Source of the DNA: Gallionella sp. UBA6045
GTDB taxonomy: Bacteria > Pseudomonadota > Gammaproteobacteria > Burkholderiales > Gallionellaceae
Length of the DNA: 16,882 nt
NCBI GenBank assembly: GCA_002429165.1
Contig: DIYV01000032.1
Coordinates: 1 to 16,882, forward strand
Direction: 5' to 3'
Shown here: positions 7,510-13,893 of the stretch, piece after piece
How positions within the stretch are numbered: the first letter of the stretch is position 1
Layout of the letters: each line of letters opens with the position of its first letter
Notes under the pieces: generated by a model
Databases searched by the model: none
What the model saw: only the letters and a program-made list of their open reading frames with translations
Told to the model about the DNA's origin: nothing
Position numbers and translations under genes: made by a program

Positions 7510-8370
7510 TCAGGGACGGTTGATTGTGGCGAGCAAATCGGCCACGGCCGGATAATTCAGCTTCACTTTCAGCTCACGCTTCATGCGCTGATTTGTCAGC
7601 CGCCTGGATTCGTTCATGAACGACAGCAGCATTTCCGGCAGCACGTGCTGCGCCTCCGCCCGGCTGATGCGCGGCACACGCGGCAGATCGAATGCATCGG
7701 CCACGCCGTCGAAGTATGCTCCCATCTTCAGATGACTGTCATCGCTGGCGTGATACACGCGGCACGTTTTCCCGCGCTGCAAAGCAGCGACACTGATGCG
7801 CGCCAGATCATCGGCGTGGATGTGGTTGGTGTAACCGTCCTCGCTGGCGATGATGCAGGGTGTGCCTTGTTGCAATCGTGTTAGCGGCAGGCGATCCTCC
7901 GCGTAGATGCCTGGAACGCGCAGGATGCCGGCATTCACCCGATTGCGTCTGGCCCAGTCGCGTATCTGCATTTCGGCATCCACACGCCGTTGCGAGCGCG
8001 GCGAGGTTGCACCGAGCGGATGCGTTTCGCTCACCCACGCGCCACCGCAATCGCCATACACACCGCTGGTGCTGATGTATACCAGGCGCTCCGGGGGCTT
8101 GCCTCGCGATAGCGCGCTGAGCAGATTGCGCGTGCGGGTGTCGTTAAAACCCGTGTTCGGAGGCGGTGCGAAATGCAGCACCGCATCGGCGAACCCGGCG
8201 ATACGCGCCAGACTGGCGCGGTCATCCAGATCGCCGAGCAGCGGCGTCACGCCAAGCGCGCGCAACCCTGCGCGTTTGGCCGGATCGCGCACCAGCGCGT
8301 ACACCCGGTATTTCTTCTTCAGCAAAGGTATCGCTCGCAACGCGACATCTCCGCAGCCCACAACCAACAA
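7510..8370 (-). CDS. NAD-dependent epimerase/SDR family protein
   Basis: This roughly 286-residue protein is an atypical short-chain dehydrogenase/epimerase of the YeeZ-like kind. The N-terminal dinucleotide-binding segment VVGCGDVALR keeps the glycine-rich turn. GDLDD (46-50), AVLHFAPPP (63-71) and VYISTSGVYGD (97-107) match the acidic, PP and Ser/Tyr regions of extended SDRs, and NHIHADDLARI follows. The substrate is unknown. In the intact frame the only early start is TTG (8370 or 8367) without a good ribosome site. The ATG at 8380 reads MRRL and would enter the correct frame if one T were removed at 8369-8370, giving the expected MRRLLVVGCGD. So either a weak TTG start is used or one base is inserted. 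It is convergent with the DUF3014 gene and divergent from the reductase. Confidence 0.82.
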   Translation of the reverse strand: MLVVGCGDVALRAIPLLKKKYRVYALVRDPAKRAGLRALGVTPLLGDLDDRASLARIAGFADAVLHFAPPPNTGFNDTRTRNLLSALSRGKPPERLVYISTSGVYGDCGGAWVSETHPLGATSPRSQRRVDAEMQIRDWARRNRVNAGILRVPGIYAEDRLPLTRLQQGTPCIIASEDGYTNHIHADDLARISVAALQRGKTCRVYHASDDSHLKMGAYFDGVADAFDLPRVPRISRAEAQHVLPEMLLSFMNESRRLTNQRMKRELKVKLNYPAVADLLATINRP

Positions 8371-8380
8371 GTCGTCTCAT

Positions 8381-8434
8381 GGCGTGATTATGCGTTAAAA
8401 TTCGCGCCTTTAGCGCAAACCTACAGCATTCATC
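8381..8434. promoter_or_regulatory. Divergent spacer between SDR and reductase genes
   Basis: This 54-base spacer must hold the 5' signals of both divergent genes. It is AT-rich around 8389-8400 (TATGCGTTAAAAT), which could hold a -10 element, but I cannot assign matched -35 and -10 hexamers. Neither gene has a strong Shine-Dalgarno. Confidence 0.25.
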
Positions 8435-9451
8435 ATGACGTTCAAAACGGTTATTCAACCCAGCGGCCACAGCTTTCCCATTGAAGAACACGAGACCATC
8501 CTGGAGGCCGCTCTCAAGACACGGTTACATGCTGCCCTATAGCTGCCGCGACGGAGTATGCGGTTCGTGCAAGGGCAAGGTGGTGACAGGACATGTGGAT
8601 TACGGTAAGTATCAGGAGGGCGCGTTGAGCGAAGCCGAGAAAGACAGCGGGCATGGCGCTGTTCTGTTGCGCCAAACCGCAGTCCGATCTGGTGCTGGAG
8701 TGCCGCGAGGTGAATGCGATCAAGGACATTCCGGTCAAGACCCTGCCGTGCCGCGTGCAAAAAATGGAGCGTCCCGCAGCCGGATGTCATTGTGCTCTCG
8801 CTCAAGCTGCCCGCCAATGAACGCCTGCAATTCCTTGCCGGACAATACCTGGATATTTTGCTCAAGGACCAAAAACCGCGCAGTTTCTCGCTGGCCAATG
8901 CGCCGCATGACGATGAATTTCTGGAATTGCATATCCGCAACATCACGGGGGGCGCATTCACCCATCATGTGTTCGAGGTCATGAAAGAACGCGATATCCT
9001 GCGTTTCAAAGGTCCGCTCGGCACATTTTTTTTGCGCGAAGATTCGGACAAGCCGATCATTTTCGTCGCCAGCGGCACCGGCTTCGCACCGATCAAGGCA
9101 ATCATCGAGCACGCGCTCTATATCGGCGTAAAACGACCGATGCACTTTTATTGGGGGGCGCGCAAACTGGCGGATCTGTATATGCTCGATAAGGCCAGAC
9201 ACTGGGAAGCAAGCGGTATCAAATTTACACCGGTGCTCTCCGATGCGTTGCCGGAAGACGCATGGCAGGGACGCACCGGGTTTGTTCATCAGGCGGTTCT
9301 GGACGACTACAGCGATTTATCGCCCTACGAAGTGTATACCTGCGGGGCTCCCGTGGTCGTGGAAGCCGCACACCGCGACTTTACTGCCCAGCGCGGGCTG
9401 CCCAATGAAGCATTTTTCTCGGACGCGTTCACGTTCGCTCCCAAGAACTAA
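8435..9451 (+). pseudogene. Frameshifted 2Fe-2S ferredoxin:NAD(P)H reductase (CDP-6-deoxy-glucoseen reductase-like)
   Basis: Read across three frames, this is a complete reductase of about 337 residues with an N-terminal plant-type 2Fe-2S domain (CRDGVCGSC and a later CC), an FAD domain (PRSFSLANAP) and an NAD(P) domain (FVASGTGFAPIKAIIEHAL, YWGARKLADLYM, YTCGAP). Such proteins are often named CDP-6-deoxy-delta-3,4-glucoseen reductase, but in betaproteobacteria the real electron acceptor is usually unknown. The frame breaks three times by +1. There is an extra A near 8519 (restoring LKHGYMLPYSC), an extra G in GGG 8649-8651 (restoring SGMALFCCAKPQ) and an extra C in CCC 8773-8775 (restoring MERPQPDVIVLSLK). 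As written, translation from 8435 stops at 8540. The longest intact piece is 8714-9451, which lacks the iron-sulfur domain. The three insertions sum to one codon. Confidence 0.85.
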
Positions 9452-9515
9452 GGGCCAAGGTGCAAGGGCAAAAGTTGCGCTACTTTCCACTTGATCCTTG
9501 CCTCTTGTATCTGCT

Positions 9516-10688
9516 TTACCCGGCTTTCAACGCCATCGCCTGTTGACGATATTTGAGCGCCTCAGCGGGTTTACCCAGGCGTTCAGCAAGTTCCCCCAGC
9601 GCGGTATAAGCTGCATGACTGGGCGCGGTACTGGTGCTGGCATCCAGGTAGTTCTGCGCCTTGCCCCACAGCTGTTGATGAAAACACAACTTCCCGAGCG
9701 CGAGCAGCAGTCCGGCATCCTGATTGTTCTGCGCCAACCATTTTTCGGCCTGCTTGATTTGCGCCACCGCATCGCCGGATTTGCAATCACCATATAACGC
9801 AACCAGTTCGCTGTCCCATTGCGCATTCAGGCTATCGGTCAGCAGTTGCTGCGCGAGCGAGTCCCCGCCGTGTTGAATCAGTGCACGCGCCGCAGCTGCG
9901 GCAATCTTGCCGCGCCGCTTGTAATCGGCAGGAATGCTTTTCAGGCAATAGGTCAATCCGGCCAAATCCTTCTGCTGGCGGATTTTCCCCAGCCAGGCCT
10001 GTTGGCGCAGTTGCGACAATTGCGTCGCATCGATGCCTGCACGCTTCTCGAGCTGGTAAAGCACGTTCAATACTTCATCCCAATTGCCCGCCTGCTGGTT
10101 CGCCTTCAGTTCCAGTGACAATGCGCCGAGATGATTTTTGACCCCGCTGTCACGTATTTCCTGCAGGGCATTCAATGCGCCACGGGTATCATGCTGGTCG
10201 AGCAGAAATTTGCCGGTCGTCATCAGGCGCATGGTGGAATCGCCCTCCTCCTTGCCTTCGGCAGCGGACAGATAGGCATCGCGCTTTTTGTATTCGCGCA
10301 ATTCATGGGCGGAACGTGCTGCGATGATGCGATGAAACCCTGAAGTGTCGCCCAGTTTTATCGCGCGCGTTGCGGCCTTTTCCGAATCGGCATAGCGCCC
10401 TTCGAAAAATGCGCCCAGCTCCTCATCCAGCAATTTGCGAATCTTGGCCTGCGCGCGGGCAATACGGAACTTTCTCACAAAGGCCGGCAGTTGCAAAACA
10501 CCGACGATCAGCCTCACCAGCGCGTAGACGGACACGAAGGTCAGCAGCAACAGCGCGATGAACAGTGTAAATGAAACTTCGATACGATAAGGCGGATATA
10601 CCAGCAGCACATAGGCCGGATTTTGTGATGCGATGGAGAGTGCCACCGCAGCGGCAAACAGCCCGAGTATCCATGCCAGATATTTCAT
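9516..10688 (-). CDS. hemY: HemY-type TPR membrane protein
   Basis: This 390-residue protein matches the proteobacterial HemY of the hemCDXY cluster. It is not the protoporphyrinogen oxidase that carries the same name in Gram-positives. Two membrane segments lie at about residues 2-21 and 38-62, joined by a short loop containing NPAYVLLVYPPYRIEVS. A long helical TPR-like region fills the rest, ending in YTALGELAERLGKPAEALKYRQQAM, a clear TPR unit. The role is not firmly established; it is thought to act near haem synthesis or membrane organisation. Its start overlaps the hemX stop as ATGA, so the genes are translationally coupled. It is the last gene of the haem operon and is convergent with the reductase, with a 64-base gap holding no clear terminator. 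Confidence 0.9.
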   Translation of the reverse strand: MKYLAWILGLFAAAVALSIASQNPAYVLLVYPPYRIEVSFTLFIALLLLTFVSVYALVRLIVGVLQLPAFVRKFRIARAQAKIRKLLDEELGAFFEGRYADSEKAATRAIKLGDTSGFHRIIAARSAHELREYKKRDAYLSAAEGKEEGDSTMRLMTTGKFLLDQHDTRGALNALQEIRDSGVKNHLGALSLELKANQQAGNWDEVLNVLYQLEKRAGIDATQLSQLRQQAWLGKIRQQKDLAGLTYCLKSIPADYKRRGKIAAAAARALIQHGGDSLAQQLLTDSLNAQWDSELVALYGDCKSGDAVAQIKQAEKWLAQNNQDAGLLLALGKLCFHQQLWGKAQNYLDASTSTAPSHAAYTALGELAERLGKPAEALKYRQQAMALKAG

Positions 10689-11992
10689 TTCGCAGCCTTT
10701 GCAGGTCCTGTCGAATCAGCCTTTGGCACTTTCACAGAACCGGCTTTTGGCTTGTTTGGCCGTTTCATCAAACCAGCCTTGGGCTGGTTCGGCCGTGCCT
10801 TGAAACTTGTCCTGGGCTCGTTCTCACGGGCCAGACGATAGTTGCGTACTGCTTGCAAACTGTCGCCAATATCAGGCAATTCGATGCTGATGTCGGACGC
10901 TACAAGTTTTTTCAACCCGTCGGACATACGCTTGCTCTCGCTCGATTTGGCGTCAAAATAACGCGCGGTCCAAAGTTGCGCGGTTTTCAGTCCCTGCCTG
11001 AAACTGACTTCGTCGCGCGACAGCAAAGCAAGACGAGCCGACAGCAAACTCAGCTTGAGGTTCTCGCGCAGGAAAAATTCCTGGTTGGGCGGCAACAGCG
11101 GAATCTCGGCCTTGTCGGTGTTTTCAATACGCACCAGCTGCTTCACCTCATTCCAGATTTCACGCAGCAGTTTTTTCCAGGCTGTTTCATCCGGGTGCCC
11201 GGCCATAACCAGCGACTTGGCGGGCGTTATTTGCTCGCTTAGTCGATTGGCTGGTGGTTCCATCAAATGCTCTTCGGATTTTGGCGGAGCGGCTTGCGCG
11301 ACGGGTTCACTGGCCGCACGTTGCTGATAGGCCAGCGGCATCCGGTCAACTACAGTAATCAGATTATTGATCTGGAGATTGATTCCGGTGATGTCCACAT
11401 CGTGCAGCGCGCGCAATTTGTCCATATCGTTATTGATGGCCTGGCGCAGCCCGCTGAATGCGGGGCGGTTCATGCGTTGCAAACGCGAATCGGCAGTTTG
11501 CATCGCGATCAATGCGGCCCTCACGTTGGCCGACAATTGCAACTGTTGCGATGCGATCATCAGCATCTGTTCGACCTCGGCCAGCGCGGCTTCATCGCTG
11601 TTCGCCGAAAGATTGTTGTACAGGTTCTCCAGTGCGACGCGCTGGTTTTGCGACTCGGCATAGCGCGATTCCATCGTTGCAACTTTGGCGGAAAGTTCGC
11701 GAACCTGATCCTGGTCTTGAGCCAGCAACACCTGGTTGGCCTTGCTGTTACCGTCCATCTCGGCGATTTTTTTCGCCAATTGCTGCTGCATGTCGCTGAT
11801 GGCGCGATGCCCATCCAGCCATTGCCACAGGAAGATGATCACCAGCACCGCCAGCGTCAGTTGCGTGATGCTGATGTGCGCGAAGCCGTCCCGGCCGGGC
11901 TTATTACCGCGGGTCTGATCGGGCATGGCCGCGTTTGCCGGCGTGGTGATATCCGGCCCGGTATTTTCAGGTTGTGAGATTTGCTCGCTCAT
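10685..11992 (-). CDS. hemX: HemX-type membrane protein
   Basis: HemX (435 residues) is often labelled uroporphyrinogen-III C-methyltransferase in databases, but I see no SAM-methyltransferase motif. What is visible is a cytoplasmic Pro/Thr-rich N-terminus, one membrane segment (about residues 43-60, LTLAVLVIIFLWQWL), a coiled-coil stretch (about 68-130, rich in Q, K, E and A) and a helical domain. The C-terminus is unusual: a basic Lys/Pro tail of about 40 residues with two 11-residue repeats. AAAGG upstream of the ATG supports the start. It is separated from hemD by 74 bases containing a hairpin and overlaps hemY by four bases. The gene probably contributes to membrane-associated haem synthesis, but its activity is unknown. 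Confidence 0.9.
   Translation of the reverse strand: MSEQISQPENTGPDITTPANAAMPDQTRGNKPGRDGFAHISITQLTLAVLVIIFLWQWLDGHRAISDMQQQLAKKIAEMDGNSKANQVLLAQDQDQVRELSAKVATMESRYAESQNQRVALENLYNNLSANSDEAALAEVEQMLMIASQQLQLSANVRAALIAMQTADSRLQRMNRPAFSGLRQAINNDMDKLRALHDVDITGINLQINNLITVVDRMPLAYQQRAASEPVAQAAPPKSEEHLMEPPANRLSEQITPAKSLVMAGHPDETAWKKLLREIWNEVKQLVRIENTDKAEIPLLPPNQEFFLRENLKLSLLSARLALLSRDEVSFRQGLKTAQLWTARYFDAKSSESKRMSDGLKKLVASDISIELPDIGDSLQAVRNYRLARENEPRTSFKARPNQPKAGLMKRPNKPKAGSVKVPKADSTGPAKAAK
10730..10795 (-). repeat. Two 33-bp tandem repeats in the hemX 3' end
   Basis: Units 10730-10762 and 10763-10795 are adjacent and match at 25 of 33 bases. They encode RPNQPKAGLMK and RPNKPKAGSVK, a basic proline-rich 11-residue repeat, followed by a partial third unit (VPKAD). 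The mismatches are spread along the unit, so the duplication is not brand new. Confidence 0.8.
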
Positions 11993-12023
11993 TCAATACC
12001 TTTCATAAATAGGACGAGAATCG

Positions 12024-12083
12024 CTGGACTATCGCCGAGTAAGCGGGAGTTTGCTCCGTGCCCCGGTTATCGATTCAGTCCAG
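12024..12083 (-). other. Structured hairpin between hemD and hemX
   Basis: On the transcribed (minus) strand CTGGACT (12083-12077) pairs with AGTCCAG (12030-12024). After a two-base bulge ATCG pairs with CGAT, then CCGGG with CTCGG (one G-U), then GGAG with CTCC around a CAAA loop. The 5' arm includes the last codons of hemD. No T-run follows, so it is not an intrinsic terminator. It may protect or process the mRNA, or set hemX expression relative to hemCD. Confidence 0.5.
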
Positions 12084-12855
12084 CCTCCCCCTTTAACCTC
12101 TGGCCAGCCCATGTTATCAAAGCGGAGAACATCCCGTCATCTCCCGATGCCGTCACGTGCACCTGGGGCCAGCCTTGCTCGCGGGCCAGTCCTGCAATGC
12201 GTGCATGGGGCACAAATAAAGCTGTGTTGCGCAATGCGGCACGGTCATTGTCATTCAGCATCTGCCACAGGTAACCCAATGCTTCGCTGCTGGTAACGAT
12301 GATCGCATCCGGCTCTGCGGCCAGTAGCACGCTTTTATCATGTTGAGGTTTGCTGCGCCGGTAGCAGGATACATATTCCACCGTTGCGCCGCGTGCCCTT
12401 AGTGTATTACCCAGCAACTCGCGCCCGCCATCACCGCGAAAGATCATCACGCGCCATCCGGAAACATTCTGCAGTTCAGGCAATACCAGCAAACCTTCGC
12501 TGTCGAAACGTTCGGCGGGTGCGATGATGTTGGAGATGCCCGATTCACGCAAGGCTTTCGCGCTGCCCTGGCCGACGGTGGCAATTTTCAATTGCTGCGG
12601 AAGTTCGCCGGACGCGCGTATCGCGGCGATGCCATAGTGCACTGCATTGGGACTGATAAAGATCGCCAGGTTGAATTGTCCGAGACGGGCAATCTGGCCA
12701 TTCAGCGCGTCGGTATCCTCTATCGCTGTTATTTCCAGCAACGGGAATAACAGCGGGACACCGCCCGCCTGTTTGATACGCTGCATCATTTGCATGGCCT
12801 GTTCACGCGGCCGCGTGACGGCGATGGTCAGCCCGTGCAGGGGCTGGTTAGCCAT
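12067..12855 (-). CDS. hemD: Uroporphyrinogen-III synthase
   Basis: HemD (262 residues) cyclises hydroxymethylbilane with inversion of ring D to give uroporphyrinogen III, the branch point to haem, sirohaem and cobalamin. The family is poorly conserved, but the expected features are present: N-terminal [44 protein letters not shown], and the C-terminal [13 protein letters not shown] and [13 protein letters not shown]. Length is normal. The ATG overlaps the hemC stop by eight bases (ATGGCTAA), so translation is coupled, and position directly after hemC confirms the call. The end of the gene forms one arm of the hairpin before hemX. Confidence 0.95.
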   Translation of the reverse strand: MANQPLHGLTIAVTRPREQAMQMMQRIKQAGGVPLLFPLLEITAIEDTDALNGQIARLGQFNLAIFISPNAVHYGIAAIRASGELPQQLKIATVGQGSAKALRESGISNIIAPAERFDSEGLLVLPELQNVSGWRVMIFRGDGGRELLGNTLRARGATVEYVSCYRRSKPQHDKSVLLAAEPDAIIVTSSEALGYLWQMLNDNDRAALRNTALFVPHARIAGLAREQGWPQVHVTASGDDGMFSALITWAGQRLKGEAGLNR

Positions 12856-13792
12856 TCAGCGCGGCGAGGATTTCGTCCGCGCCCTGTGCACGCAGCGCAT
12901 CGGCAACCTTGTTTCCCAGCGCCTCCGGATTGCCGATCTCGCCGATCAGCTCGGCGTGGGTCATGCGTTTTCCGTCCGGGCTGGCAACGAAGCCGCGCAT
13001 ACGCAACTTCCCGTCGGCGACTTCGGCAAACCCGCCCAGCGGCACCTGGCAGCTGCCCGCCAGCGCGCGGCTCAACGCGCGTTCGGCCAGCACACAGGCG
13101 GCGGTATCAGGATGGTGCAACGGCTGCAGAAGGGCGATCACATCGGTGCGGTCGGCGCGGCATTCAATTCCCAATGCGCCCTGCCCGACCGCGGGCAGAC
13201 TGTCTTCGCTGCTGATCAGCGCGCGGATGCGGTCACCCAGCCCCAGACGTTTCAAGCCTGCAGCGGCCAGGATGATGGCTTCATATTGCCCCTCGTCCAG
13301 CTTGCGCAAACGGGTCTGCACGTTGCCGCGCAGCGGCTCGATGTTCAGATGCGGAAAGCGCGCCCGCAACTGGCTCTCACGGCGCAGGCTGGACGTACCC
13401 ACCACGCTGCCCGCCGGCAATGCAGCCAGATTTTCATACTTATTCGAAACAAAAGCATCGTGCGGGTCTTCGCGTTCGCCGATTACCGCCAGCACAAAAC
13501 CCTCCGGCAAATTCATCGGCACGTCTTTCAGCGAATGCACGGCCAAGTCGGCGCGCCCGTCTTCCAGAGCGGTTTCAAGCTCTTTCACGAACAGGCCCTT
13601 GCCGCCGATTTTGGACAGCGTGACATCCAGAATCTGGTCGCCCTGCGTGGTCATGCCCAGTATGCTGACCTCGGTTTGCGGATATAATGCACGCAGCCTG
13701 TCACGGATATGTTCCGCCTGCCACATCGCGAGCGCGCTTTCACGCGAGGCGATCACCAAACGAGCGGGGCCTTGAATGGGCTTCAGATTCAT
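12848..13792 (-). CDS. hemC: Porphobilinogen deaminase (hydroxymethylbilane synthase)
   Basis: HemC (314 residues) polymerises four porphobilinogen molecules into hydroxymethylbilane. The cofactor-binding cysteine is Cys248 in [10 protein letters not shown], where the dipyrromethane cofactor attaches, and the catalytic aspartate is Asp90 in [45 protein letters not shown] and [14 protein letters not shown] are all intact. GGA about eight bases upstream of the ATG is a modest ribosome site. It is the first gene of hemC-hemD-hemX-hemY and is divergent from ppc across a roughly 100-base spacer that should hold its promoter. Confidence 0.97.
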   Translation of the reverse strand: MNLKPIQGPARLVIASRESALAMWQAEHIRDRLRALYPQTEVSILGMTTQGDQILDVTLSKIGGKGLFVKELETALEDGRADLAVHSLKDVPMNLPEGFVLAVIGEREDPHDAFVSNKYENLAALPAGSVVGTSSLRRESQLRARFPHLNIEPLRGNVQTRLRKLDEGQYEAIILAAAGLKRLGLGDRIRALISSEDSLPAVGQGALGIECRADRTDVIALLQPLHHPDTAACVLAERALSRALAGSCQVPLGGFAEVADGKLRMRGFVASPDGKRMTHAELIGEIGNPEALGNKVADALRAQGADEILAALNG

Positions 13793-13893
13793 TAGATTTT
13801 TCCGGAAAGTTGTGCCTGAATTTTTTTAAATAAACAACTGGTTCACGCCGTATTCTAACATAAGGCGTGCCGTGCTTTTGATTTGAGAACGTG
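13793..13893. promoter_or_regulatory. Divergent hemC-ppc spacer with inverted repeat
   Basis: The spacer carries an AT-rich tract (13819-13834, a run of seven T followed by AAATAAA) and an inverted repeat CACGCCGTAT (13844-13853) and ATAAGGCGTG (13860-13869). The arms match at nine of ten positions around a six-base centre TCTAAC. -10-like sequences occur on both strands in and around this repeat (CATAAG for ppc; TAGAAT on the minus strand for hemC), but matching -35 elements are poor. The repeat could be an operator or a 5'-leader hairpin of ppc. Confidence 0.45.

Noticed and set aside
9452..9515. Possible terminator between the convergent reductase and hemY genes
   Set aside because: GCAAGG and CCTTGC could pair only across a loop of more than 30 bases, with no T-run at the stem end.
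12647..13775. Plus-strand ORFs of about 290-350 codons across hemD and hemC
   Set aside because: They overlap each other and run opposite to two confirmed haem genes.
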